A stretch of 19,708 bases of DNA from JAWXVD01 sp044425705. GTDB lineage: Bacteria; Bacillota; Clostridia; Lachnospirales; Lachnospiraceae. Of the stretch, positions 6,810 to 13,773 are shown piece by piece (the stretch's first letter is position 1; each line of letters begins with the position of its first letter). The notes under the pieces were generated by a model. It made no database searches. It saw nothing but the letters and a program-made list of their open reading frames with translations, and was not told the origin of the DNA. Location: contig JAWXVD010000058.1 of NCBI GenBank assembly GCA_044425705.1, forward strand, positions 1 through 19,708, in the 5' to 3' direction. The position numbers and the translations under genes are program-made.

Positions 6810-6968
6810 TTGAACAAACTACCTTCAGGAGCATCTATTCTTGATTTTGGATGTGGTTCGGGAAGTGATATAAAATATTTTATAGAACAAGGCTTCAGGG
6901 CAGAGGCCACAGATGGTACGGAACAACATGATCCGAAGTTGGAGTATTCAGAAGAGATAGAATGGTAA
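6810..6968 (+). pseudogene. N-terminal fragment of a SAM-dependent methyltransferase
   Basis: From TTG 6810, three bases after the NTF2-like gene, the frame reads LPSGASILDFGCGSGSDIKY, then FIEQGFRAEATDGTE. This is class I methyltransferase motif I (DFGCGSG) followed by the acidic motif II position (ATDG). After about 38 residues the homology-like pattern ends and the frame stops at 6966-6968. The rest of the roughly 200-residue domain is missing. It cannot be a working methyltransferase. Confidence 0.65.
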
Positions 6969-6995
6969 TTATCAAGATAAAAGAGAGAAAATGGA

Positions 6996-7014
6996 TTGAC
7001 ACCTAAAGATAGGT
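6996..7014 (+). promoter_or_regulatory. Possible -35 box with a small operator-like inverted repeat before the permease genes
   Basis: TTGACA at 6996-7001 runs into ACCTA (7001-7005) and TAGGT (7010-7014), a perfect five-base inverted repeat around AAGA. No good -10 box is found at the right distance, so the call is weak. Confidence 0.2.
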
Positions 7015-7070
7015 ATTAAGTTCAAGGCCACATGATGAAATCAAATTATAAGAAAGTTGATGAAAAAGTT

Positions 7071-7547
7071 ATGTTTACGATTTTTCTATATATATTAGCT
7101 ATAGGTTGCTTAATTATTTCTTTTATAAAAAGCAAACAAAAAACAAAAAAAGCTTTACTAAAAGCAGTGAAATCTTTTGAAAATATATTGCCACAGTTTT
7201 TGTCGATAATTATAGCGATAGGAATTATGCTAAGTGTACTTGACACACAGACAATAACAAAGTTGTTAGGCGATAGTAGTGGAATACTTGGTGTAATCAT
7301 TGCTACAATTATAGGATCCATAACGCTTATCCCAGGATTTGTTGCATTTCCTCTTGTTGCTGCACTTTTTGAAAGTGGTGCTGGAGTGATGCAGGTTTCA
7401 GCGTTTGTTAGTGCATTAACGATGGTAGGTATTGTAACGCTCCCTTTAGAAATGAAAACTTTTGGGAAAAAAGTAGCTATAACAAGAAATGTTTGTGCCT
7501 TTATATTTTCATTTTTTGTTGCTTTTGCTATGGGGGTGATTTTATGA
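7071..7547 (+). CDS. Permease half-protein, UPF0718/ArsP-like, first subunit
   Basis: A membrane protein of 158 residues from ATG 7071, or 171 from ATG 7032. No start has a clear ribosome binding site, and 7071 begins directly at the first membrane helix (MFTIFLYILAIGCLIISFI). About four or five membrane segments follow. The signature GSITLIPGFVAFPLVAALFE with the following SAFVSALTMVGIVTLP is the conserved loop-helix of DUF318/UPF0718 permeases, the family that includes the organoarsenical exporter ArsP. Typical single-chain members are about 300 residues with two such halves. Here the second half is the next gene, joined by an ATGA overlap, so the two probably assemble as a heterodimer. The substrate is unknown. 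Confidence 0.75.
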   Translation: MFTIFLYILAIGCLIISFIKSKQKTKKALLKAVKSFENILPQFLSIIIAIGIMLSVLDTQTITKLLGDSSGILGVIIATIIGSITLIPGFVAFPLVAALFESGAGVMQVSAFVSALTMVGIVTLPLEMKTFGKKVAITRNVCAFIFSFFVAFAMGVIL

Positions 7548-8077
7548 AAAATATAATTGTACGTTATAGAGTGTTTATTATTTTATTTGTGTTTAATGTA
7601 GTATTCGGACTAATTTTTCATGAATTTGGAATTTCCTCATTTGAAATAACAAAATCGAATTTATTTGAAATGCTTTCTGTTATTCCACCAATTTTTATTT
7701 TACTAGGACTTTTAGACGTATGGGTTGATAAAGAAACCATGATGAAGTTTTTAGGAAAAGGAAGTGGAATAAAGGGAGTGCTTATAGCATTTGTTTTAGG
7801 TTCAGCTGCAGCAGGACCACTCTACGCGGCATTTCCCGTTGCGAGTACAATGTTAAAAAAACAAGCTAGTTTGTATAATGTTTTTATCTTTATTGGGGCA
7901 TGGTCAACTACAAAAATTCCAATGTTAACTTTTGAAGCTAGTAGTTTGGGTTTATCATTTATGTTTGCAAGGCTAAGTTTAAGCATAATAGGAATTATTA
8001 TCATAGCCTTTATTATTAAAAAGACTTTGTCTTTAGAAAATCAACAAGAAGTATATAATTTGCACGTGGATGATTGA
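7544..8077 (+). CDS. Permease half-protein, UPF0718/ArsP-like, second subunit
   Basis: This 177-residue membrane protein starts at ATG 7544 inside the ATGA overlap with the preceding gene, with GGGGGTGA (7532-7539) as ribosome binding site. It has about five membrane segments. The second copy of the family signature reads GSAAAGPLYAAFPVASTMLK, followed by YNVFIFIGAWSTTKIPMLTFE. This mirrors the GSITLIPGFVAFP signature and the downstream helix of the first gene, so the pair are the two homologous halves of one transporter. The C-terminus ends in a short polar tail. ArsP-like efflux is one possibility, but no ArsR regulator or arsenic gene is adjacent. Confidence 0.75.
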   Translation: MKNIIVRYRVFIILFVFNVVFGLIFHEFGISSFEITKSNLFEMLSVIPPIFILLGLLDVWVDKETMMKFLGKGSGIKGVLIAFVLGSAAAGPLYAAFPVASTMLKKQASLYNVFIFIGAWSTTKIPMLTFEASSLGLSFMFARLSLSIIGIIIIAFIIKKTLSLENQQEVYNLHVDD

Positions 8078-8200
8078 TTATGGCAGCATAACGTAGAGTG
8101 AAACCAACAACTATGTTACTGTACATCGTATAGATTTTGATTTGAAGTTAATTGAAGTGTTATGCTGTTGTAAAAGTGTGTTGTAGAAAGGCGGTTTTGA

Positions 8201-8956
8201 ATGGCAAAAAAGAAAATGAAATATGAACCTAAAAGCAAGGCATATTTACGCGGTATTTTGTTTTTAGTTTGTATGATAAGTGTGATGGGTTTTGTATTGA
8301 TGAGTGTGTTTATGCTGAAATATGAAAATGGTGCGCACGTGATGTGGAGTTATCTAGGTGTGTTTTCGTGTATTGCAATGCAGATTATTGCTCTTGTGGT
8401 AATAGGTATACATGCCAATTATTTCATGATGGAAGAAGAACGAAAATTGAATCTAGCGTACGAAAATCATTCCGTGCAGTGTATAGAGGCATGTAATAAA
8501 ATTGTGATACAAGAAGGCTTGGCGGCCAATGGATTTGAAAAAAAGCGAAAAGAAACTTATGAAAAAACAAAGTTTATATTTTGGAGAGCGATAACAATGA
8601 GTTGCTTTGCCAAGTGGGTCACCATGCAAGAAGATGCGGATTTAGAGGATGCTATCTCTCGAGAAAGTGCGTTTTATTATCGCAAACAAAAGATACATCA
8701 TTCGTGTTGCTTACTGTTTATGGAAAAAAGTAATTTTACACAAGAGGAACTTACACTGCTGAAAGAGCGTGCGAAACGACAAATTTTGATGGATAACATG
8801 CGCCTTGGCCCGCCACCGCGTAGCGTATTGACTGTGTTGGTAGACACTACGCAGAACAAGGGGTACTACCTAAAAACATTGTCGCCGCGAGACGCTAGCG
8901 CATATGCATACAGCTGCAAATTGATTGAAGCTATTATCCCGACTTTGAAAATTTAA
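8201..8956 (+). CDS. Hypothetical two-span membrane protein
   Basis: This 251-residue protein starts at ATG 8201 with a clear AAAGGCGG site (8187-8194). A basic N-terminus (MAKKKMKYEPKSK) precedes two membrane helices at about 16-40 and 48-71. A cytoplasmic region of about 180 residues follows, with a charged, coiled-coil-like stretch (EEERKLNLAYENH) and several cysteines (C94, C98 and a CC pair). There is also an ELTLLKERAKRQI helix and a proline-rich turn LGPPPRS. The basic start suggests both termini are inside. No family is recognised. Base composition rises in GC near 8790-8900, unlike the neighbours, which may mean a different origin. It stands alone with no operon partner. Confidence 0.7.
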   Translation: MAKKKMKYEPKSKAYLRGILFLVCMISVMGFVLMSVFMLKYENGAHVMWSYLGVFSCIAMQIIALVVIGIHANYFMMEEERKLNLAYENHSVQCIEACNKIVIQEGLAANGFEKKRKETYEKTKFIFWRAITMSCFAKWVTMQEDADLEDAISRESAFYYRKQKIHHSCCLLFMEKSNFTQEELTLLKERAKRQILMDNMRLGPPPRSVLTVLVDTTQNKGYYLKTLSPRDASAYAYSCKLIEAIIPTLKI

Positions 8957-9049
8957 ATATGTAGGGAGCTTACAAACATAATATGTGTCATGGGCATCTA
9001 TCAGAAATGCTATATATCTATATTATTCAAGGAATTGTTACAATCTGAG

Positions 9050-9081
9050 TTGACTTATTTTGTTGAAGAGAATAATATAAT
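9050..9081 (+). promoter_or_regulatory. Probable promoter of the 2-hydroxyacid dehydrogenase gene
   Basis: TTGACT at 9050-9055 is followed by TAATATAAT at 9073-9081. TAATAT at 9073-9078 gives a 17-base spacer, while TATAAT at 9076-9081 would need 20. The gene start is 30 bases further on. Confidence 0.45.
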
Positions 9082-9110
9082 GACAGTTATGTTAATAGAG
9101 AGGAATCGGT

Positions 9111-10055
9111 ATGAAAATAATAGCATTTGAAGTAAGAGAAGATGAAAGAGAATTTTTTGAAAAATTAAAGGTCGAAATAATTTTAGTAAACGAAAAATTA
9201 ACAAGTAGCAATATTTCTTTGTGTAAAGGGGCCGACGGCGTAAGCATTTTAGGGATGAGCAAAATGAATGCTGAGATATTAGATAAACTAAAAGAACTTG
9301 GCATTAAAAAATTATCAACTAGAACAATTGGCATGGATCATATTGATGTGGATTATGCTGAAAAGATAGGGATATCTGTAGGAAACTCAAGTTATCCACC
9401 AACTAGTGTTGCTGAATTTACAATCATGTTAATGCTAGTAGTTCTTAGAAATTACAAACCATCTATTTATAGAGGACAGGTAAACGATTTTTCATTAGCG
9501 GGACTGAGAGGAAGAACACTGAAACATATGACTGTAGGTGTTATAGGAACCGGTCAGATTGGAAAATGTGTGATAGACTTACTAAGTGGTTTTGGCTGTA
9601 AGATTATTGCATATGACCCATACCCAATACAAGATACAGATAACTTATTTGAGTATGTTGATTTGGAAACACTATACAAAAATTCTGATATCATAACAAT
9701 CCATGCTCCCTATGTGAAAGAAAACCATTACTTTATCAATTATGAGCAAATAGAGCAAATGAAAGATGGCGTTATTATCATCAATGCGGCTAGAGGTGAA
9801 TTAATAAATACACAAGCTGTTATTAAGGGGATTGAAAGCGAAAAAATAGGTGGTTTGGCATTAGATACCATTGAAAATGAATCAGGACTTGTGCATATAG
9901 ATCACAAAGTAAATATATTAAAAAATAGAGATATGGCATATTTAAGACAATTTCCGAATGTCGTTGTAACACCACATTTTGCATTCTATACAGATGATGC
10001 GACAAAAAATATGGTGGAAAAGTCTATCTTGTTTTTAACGGAAAGTTCATCTTAA
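9111..10055 (+). CDS. D-isomer-specific 2-hydroxyacid dehydrogenase, VanH/D-lactate dehydrogenase-like
   Basis: This 314-residue NAD-dependent enzyme would reduce a 2-keto acid (pyruvate in the D-lactate branch) to the D-2-hydroxy acid. The Rossmann motif GVIGTGQIG is at 143-151. The catalytic triad is visible: R228 in NAARGEL, E257 in DTIENE and H289 in TPHFAFYT. STRTIGMDHID at 69-79 closely resembles the STRSIG-x-NHID signature of VanH and fermentative D-LDHs, so it sits on that side of the family, not with phosphoglycerate dehydrogenases. There is no vanA/vanX-type ligase or dipeptidase nearby, so glycopeptide resistance is not supported by context. The start is ATG 9111 with AGAGAGGA near 9098-9105. 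It is monocistronic, with its own promoter and terminator. Confidence 0.85.
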   Translation: MKIIAFEVREDEREFFEKLKVEIILVNEKLTSSNISLCKGADGVSILGMSKMNAEILDKLKELGIKKLSTRTIGMDHIDVDYAEKIGISVGNSSYPPTSVAEFTIMLMLVVLRNYKPSIYRGQVNDFSLAGLRGRTLKHMTVGVIGTGQIGKCVIDLLSGFGCKIIAYDPYPIQDTDNLFEYVDLETLYKNSDIITIHAPYVKENHYFINYEQIEQMKDGVIIINAARGELINTQAVIKGIESEKIGGLALDTIENESGLVHIDHKVNILKNRDMAYLRQFPNVVVTPHFAFYTDDATKNMVEKSILFLTESSS

Positions 10056-10115
10056 TAGCATCCTAGCAAGAGCGTATAAACAAAAAATATGTATATGAGA
10101 ATTTATTTTTGGGAA

Positions 10116-10159
10116 AAAGGTTAGTGGTCAAACTCATGTTTGACCACTAATCTTTTTTT
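10116..10159 (+). terminator. Strong intrinsic terminator after the dehydrogenase gene
   Basis: GGTTAGTGGTCAAAC (10119-10133) pairs over 15 bases, with one GU pair, with GTTTGACCACTAATC (10138-10152) around a TCAT loop. Seven Ts follow at 10153-10159. It also insulates the toxin-antitoxin promoter that begins 13 bases later. Confidence 0.95.
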
Positions 10160-10171
10160 GAAAGAATGACA

Positions 10172-10200
10172 TTGACGGTTGAAAGCAACAATGCTATAAT
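10172..10200 (+). promoter_or_regulatory. Consensus promoter of the higBA-like operon
   Basis: TTGACG at 10172-10177 and TATAAT at 10195-10200 have the ideal 17-base spacer. The -10 box is the left edge of the palindromic operator. Confidence 0.85.
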
Positions 10201-10229
10201 CAAATTACCTGAAGGGTAATTTGATTATA
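10195..10229. promoter_or_regulatory. Perfect 15-bp palindromic operator over the higBA-like promoter
   Basis: TATAATCAAATTACC at 10195-10209 and GGTAATTTGATTATA at 10215-10229 are exact reverse complements separated by TGAAG. The site covers the -10 box, the transcription start and the leader up to the ribosome binding site (AGGGGGA at 10229-10235). A dimeric HTH antitoxin bound here would block transcription, so autorepression by the downstream HigA-like protein is the natural reading. As RNA the repeat would also form a hairpin just ahead of the start codon. Confidence 0.75.
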
Positions 10230-10240
10230 GGGGGATGACA

Positions 10241-10612
10241 TTGGAATTAGTATACAAAGATATGAAAATAGAGGAACAATGTACGAGCATTAAGTGTGCT
10301 AAAAAACTATTTAGTGGAAATAATAGTTTAGCTAATAGTTTATTATCAAGAATTAATGCTTTGAAGCAAGCAGATACTATTAAAGATATTATTGTTTTTC
10401 CAACTTTTCATTTTCATAAATTAGAAAATAAGAACAGAAGAGATTTAGAAGGATATTTTGCTATTGATGTTAAATCAAGGCGTGATCAGTGGCGTATTAT
10501 AATACAGCCATTAGATGAACAGAAGAAGCCGTACAATCCGTGTAATATTGATGAGATATCACATTATGTACGAATTGTAGAAATTATGGAGGTGAGCAAA
10601 CATTATGAGTAA
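10241..10612 (+). CDS. HigB-like RelE/ParE-superfamily toxin
   Basis: This 123-residue protein has the order of a HigB-type ribosome-dependent mRNA interferase: an N-terminal helix (CAKKLFSGNNSLANSLLSRI), HFHKLENKNRRDLEGYFAID forming the central strands, SRRDQWRIIIQP as the core strand with R85, and the terminal EVSKHYE with H121 and Y122. The start is taken as TTG 10241, about six bases after AGGGGGA. ATG 10235 lies inside that site and cannot be served by it. The toxin comes first and the antitoxin second, the order typical of higBA. Its end overlaps the antitoxin start by eight bases. Expression is controlled by the palindromic promoter upstream. Confidence 0.85.
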   Translation: MELVYKDMKIEEQCTSIKCAKKLFSGNNSLANSLLSRINALKQADTIKDIIVFPTFHFHKLENKNRRDLEGYFAIDVKSRRDQWRIIIQPLDEQKKPYNPCNIDEISHYVRIVEIMEVSKHYE

Positions 10613-11684
10613 TTATATAGAATATAACGATACTATTGCATTTCATCCAGGATATTATATAAAAGAAATAGTAGAAGAAAGTGGATTAACTCAAGAAGAC
10701 TTTGCAAAAAGATTAGGTACTACACCTAAGAATTTAAGTTATTTGATTAGAGGTGAGCAAAGTGTATCTATTGACATTGCAATGAAGTTTTCTAGAATGC
10801 TAGGAACTAGTGTAAGTTACTGGCTGAATCTTCAGAATGCATATGATACATTAATCGCAGAATTTAAATCGCAAGAAGAGCTGAAAGAGGAAAGAAAAGT
10901 ATTTCAACATTTAAACTATAAATTTTTTAGAGATAATTATGCTCTACCAGATTTACCTAGAAAAAAGGATGAGCAGATTAGGGCTATTCGAAATTTCCTA
11001 AATGTATCCACATTAACAGTGTTAAGAAAACGAGATATGGCTGTTAGTTTTAGAAGTTCTGCAGTTCATTTGGAGGAAGCGAGTATCGTTAAAGCAAATA
11101 TCATGGTTCAGATTGCTACGAATCAAGTATTGGATATAGAAGCACCTAAATTTAACAAAAAGAGATTTGAAGAAGCTGTGCAATATGCACTGACACTTAC
11201 AAGAAATCATAGTGAATTTTATCCATTGATTCGTAAAGCATTTAAAGAAGCAGGTGTTATATTTGTAATACTTCCAAATATTTCTGCATCGAAAATAAAT
11301 GGTGCGACAAAAAAAGTTGGTGACAACATTATGCTAATGGTTAATGATTGTCGTTTATATGCAGATTCTTTTTGGTTTACTCTTTTTCATGAAATAGGAC
11401 ATATAATTAATGGGGATTACGGAATTTCTTTTGAAACGGAAACTGGAGAACATGAAATAGCAGCTAATATATTTGCAGAGGATAGTTTAATACCTAGAGT
11501 AGAGTATGATAATTTCAAAGCGCAAAACAAATTTGAATTAACAGATATAGAAAAATTTTCTTGTGAAATAGAAAAGGATCCTGGGATTGTACTGGGCAGA
11601 TTGCAGAACGAGGGATTGGTGCGTTTTGATGATTGGACGATGAAGCCCCTTAGACATAAATATAAAGTTAAGACTATGTGCTAG
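10605..11684 (+). CDS. HigA-like antitoxin with ImmA/IrrE-type metallopeptidase domain
   Basis: This 359-residue protein starts with a HigA-type HTH at about 14-75 (FHPGYYIKEIVEESGLTQED, then RLGTTPKNLSYLIRGEQSVS and LGTSVSYWLNLQ). The middle is helical. A C-terminal COG2856 domain carries FHEIGHI, giving H262, E263 and H266, with E284 in HEIAANIFAEDSLIP as likely third zinc ligand. Ordinary HigA proteins are about 100 residues, so this is the long HigA-plus-peptidase form. The start is ATG 10605, nine bases after GGAGGTGA at 10588-10595, overlapping the toxin stop. It probably neutralises the HigB-like toxin and represses the operon. Whether the peptidase is active, perhaps cleaving the protein itself to release toxin, is not known. 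Confidence 0.85.
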   Translation: MSNYIEYNDTIAFHPGYYIKEIVEESGLTQEDFAKRLGTTPKNLSYLIRGEQSVSIDIAMKFSRMLGTSVSYWLNLQNAYDTLIAEFKSQEELKEERKVFQHLNYKFFRDNYALPDLPRKKDEQIRAIRNFLNVSTLTVLRKRDMAVSFRSSAVHLEEASIVKANIMVQIATNQVLDIEAPKFNKKRFEEAVQYALTLTRNHSEFYPLIRKAFKEAGVIFVILPNISASKINGATKKVGDNIMLMVNDCRLYADSFWFTLFHEIGHIINGDYGISFETETGEHEIAANIFAEDSLIPRVEYDNFKAQNKFELTDIEKFSCEIEKDPGIVLGRLQNEGLVRFDDWTMKPLRHKYKVKTMC

Positions 11685-11692
11685 AAAAACCA

Positions 11693-11716
11693 TTGATATC
11701 CCATATGGGATATCAA
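11693..11716 (-). terminator. Perfect palindromic hairpin between convergent genes
   Basis: TTGATATCCC (11693-11702) and GGGATATCAA (11707-11716) are exact reverse complements around ATAT. On the minus strand TGG and five Ts follow, as expected of a terminator for the reductase gene, whose TGA stop lies inside the right arm. On the plus strand there is no T run, but the hairpin may still trim the antitoxin transcript. Confidence 0.65.
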
Positions 11717-12666
11717 GTACGGATATCCTTAATCGATTCCACTATTCGCTTGATTAGTTCTACATTTTTAAATGGTGTAATTACATAATATCCATCAATA
11801 AATGGCTCCATTTTTTTGGCAATTTCACAGGATATTTTAATGGCTAATGCATGACACTCTTCTCGTGTTTTATCTTTATATAATTCAATAATTTCATGGC
11901 AAACATTGATGCCTGGAATTTCGTTATTAATAAAACAAGCATTTCGATAACTTACAATCGGCAAAATGCCTCCAAAAATTGGAGAATTCAACTCTTCTTG
12001 GGCTATCTTTAAGTTTTCTAATGCCTTTTCACTTAAGACAGGCTGGGTGAAGAATGCACATGCCCCTTTCTTCTTCTTTTCTTTGGCTAGCCTTAACTGC
12101 ACATGGAAATTTGTAGCATTAATATTAAGAGCAGCATACAGATAAAATGGATTATCAAATAATGTCTTGTTTAAATTGGTGATATGTTTCAGTAGCATGC
12201 GAGAGTTAAATTCATATACTGCTTTCACTTCGCTGCGTTGTTCAGTTGGGATAGGATCACCTGTGATGATAAGCACATTGTTAATATCTTCAATATTAAG
12301 TCCCAATAACAATGCTTTGGAAGCATTGTTATTTCTGTCTCTGCAAGTCATATGAGGCATGGTATCGATTCCCAATTCGCGTTTCACTTTACAGGCCAAT
12401 AGACTGCTATCCATTCTGGCACGTGCCACGGGACAATCGGCTATGGTAATTATATCCACACCAGCATCTTGTAATACTTTCGCACCTGCCATGAAATCCT
12501 GAATTTGTGTATTGAACGGTGAATCTAATTCTACTGCGATTGTTTTTTGTTTAGATTGTAATTTCTCATAGAAAGCACTTTTTTTAATTACAATATCATC
12601 TTTTGTAGATACTATGTTTTCTCGTACTCTTTTTACGATATTTTGATTTTTTATATTTGAAATCAA
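11713..12666 (-). CDS. Methylenetetrahydrofolate reductase, YitJ C-terminal type
   Basis: This 317-residue protein would reduce 5,10-methylene-THF to 5-methyl-THF for methionine synthesis or one-carbon metabolism. The TIM-barrel MTHFR motifs are AVELDSPFN (E46 near the active site), VDIITIADCPVARARMDSS, HMTCRDRN at 105-112 and VLIITGDP with D137. The details (ADCP-x-ARARMDSSLLACK, PHMTCRDRN) match what I recall of the C-terminal half of bifunctional homocysteine S-methyltransferase/MTHFR proteins (YitJ), normally about 600 residues. The S-methyltransferase half is absent; upstream is only a divergent gene. The start is uncertain: TTG at 12666 has only a weak AAAGAA site. Residues 1-40 would correspond to the interdomain linker. 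It may be a free-standing reductase or the result of loss of the first half. Confidence 0.8.
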   Translation of the reverse strand: MISNIKNQNIVKRVRENIVSTKDDIVIKKSAFYEKLQSKQKTIAVELDSPFNTQIQDFMAGAKVLQDAGVDIITIADCPVARARMDSSLLACKVKRELGIDTMPHMTCRDRNNNASKALLLGLNIEDINNVLIITGDPIPTEQRSEVKAVYEFNSRMLLKHITNLNKTLFDNPFYLYAALNINATNFHVQLRLAKEKKKKGACAFFTQPVLSEKALENLKIAQEELNSPIFGGILPIVSYRNACFINNEIPGINVCHEIIELYKDKTREECHALAIKISCEIAKKMEPFIDGYYVITPFKNVELIKRIVESIKDIRT

Positions 12667-12670
12667 TTCT

Positions 12671-12699
12671 TTGCAATTAAGTATTGTGCATGCTATAGT
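12671..12699 (+). promoter_or_regulatory. Extended -10 promoter of the Gfo/Idh/MocA gene
   Basis: TTGCAA at 12671-12676 and TATAGT at 12694-12699 are 17 bases apart, and TGC directly before the -10 box makes an extended -10. Transcription would start near 12706, giving a leader of about 83 bases. The promoter begins four bases from the divergent reductase start, so the two genes may share control. Confidence 0.6.
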
Positions 12700-12788
12700 A
12701 AAAATCAGAAACTGAAATAAGACAGATCGTTGCAGGGTATGTGAAAACCTTGTGGAGTGGGATAGTAAAATAGGAGGAATAGTTCACC

Positions 12789-13748
12789 ATGTTAAGATAT
12801 GGTATAGTAAGTACGGCAGCCATTGCCACTAGATTTATAGAAGGTATTCGGCAGACGAAAGACGGGGCGGTTGTGGCAATAGCCTCACGAACCCTAGAAT
12901 CAGCGAAAGAGGCAGCAGAACGATTGGACATTCCTACTTATTATGGAAGCTATGACCAGTTGTTTACAGATGACAAGGTAGACGTTATTTACATCCCTAC
13001 AGTAAATAGCCTTCATTATCGTGATGCCAAAAAGGCATTATTGCATGGAAAACATGTTTTGGTGGAAAAACCATTCGTGTTACAAGAAGAGGAAGCTATA
13101 GAATTATTTGCACTAGCCAAGGAACAGAATTGTTTTATTATGGAGACTCAGAAATGTATTTTTCTGCCAGCGATCATAAAACTAAAAGAGCTTTTAGAGG
13201 CAGGCACAATTGGTGATATCAAATATATTGAATTAAAGGCAAGTTTTCCTATGAGATTCTCATCCTATCATTGGATGTTTGATTTAGAACAAGGGGGAGG
13301 ATGTTTGCATGGAAGCGCATCTTATACAATAGAGTTGATGCAGTTTTTATTTCACCACCCATCCATGGAGGCTACTGGTAGTTTTGTGAAATGTCCAGTA
13401 GGTGCCGATGAAATATGTAATTTTAATTTAGTGATGGATGATGAAATTCTAGTTTCTTCTACCATTACAATGAATGTGGCTTTAGATAATGAGGCAGTAT
13501 TTTATGGAACGGAAGGGAAGATTAAGGTACCCTCTTTCTGGAAAGCCGATAGTGTATGTGTGATAAAAGAGAAGGCAGAGCCTATACAATATGAGTTTCC
13601 CTATACAAGTGAATTTGTATATGAGATACAGCATGTGCATGAATGTATTGGGAAAGGTCTTCTGGAAAGCCCTATTATGAATCAAGAAAAAACAATAGAA
13701 ACCATAAAGATTGTGAACCGATTATATGATTTTTCTAATCATAAGTGA
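12789..13748 (+). CDS. Gfo/Idh/MocA family NAD(P)-dependent oxidoreductase
   Basis: This 319-residue protein has an N-terminal Rossmann fold (LRYGIVSTAAIATRFIEGI, residues 2-20) with an S-x-A-x-x-A variation of the family's glycine motif. This is followed by VVAIASRTLESAKEAAERL and YYGSYDQLF. The catalytic EKP is at 93-95 in HVLVEKPFVL. The C-terminal substrate domain starts near 125 and includes METQKCIFLPAI and QGGGCLHGSASYTIEL, where the family usually has a GG-G-LxDxGxY pattern. Members oxidise or epimerise sugars and related polyols, or act on dihydrodiols; the substrate here cannot be told. The start is ATG 12789 after AGGAGG at 12772-12777. The spacing of 11 bases is longish. It reads divergently from the MTHFR gene. 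Confidence 0.85.
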   Translation: MLRYGIVSTAAIATRFIEGIRQTKDGAVVAIASRTLESAKEAAERLDIPTYYGSYDQLFTDDKVDVIYIPTVNSLHYRDAKKALLHGKHVLVEKPFVLQEEEAIELFALAKEQNCFIMETQKCIFLPAIIKLKELLEAGTIGDIKYIELKASFPMRFSSYHWMFDLEQGGGCLHGSASYTIELMQFLFHHPSMEATGSFVKCPVGADEICNFNLVMDDEILVSSTITMNVALDNEAVFYGTEGKIKVPSFWKADSVCVIKEKAEPIQYEFPYTSEFVYEIQHVHECIGKGLLESPIMNQEKTIETIKIVNRLYDFSNHK

Positions 13749-13773
13749 CAAATTTATCGACTTTTGTTATACT
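13745..13773 (+). promoter_or_regulatory. Probable promoter of glmS
   Basis: GTGACA at 13745-13750 and TATACT at 13768-13773 have a 17-base spacer. Transcription would begin near 13780, so the glmS leader is about 150 bases. I see no glmS ribozyme core in that leader. Confidence 0.5.

Noticed and set aside
8084..8167. CAGCATAAC at 8084-8092 with inverted GTTATGCTG at 8159-8167
   Set aside because: A nine-base inverted pair 66 bases apart, with no coding content or target duplication; could easily be chance.
9111..10055. Glycopeptide resistance operon
   Set aside because: Only a VanH-like gene is present; no vanA/B ligase, vanX or vanRS genes are in the window.
12677..12931. 84-codon minus-strand frame across the divergent promoter
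   Set aside because: It runs antisense to the Gfo/Idh/MocA start and through both promoters; no domain features.
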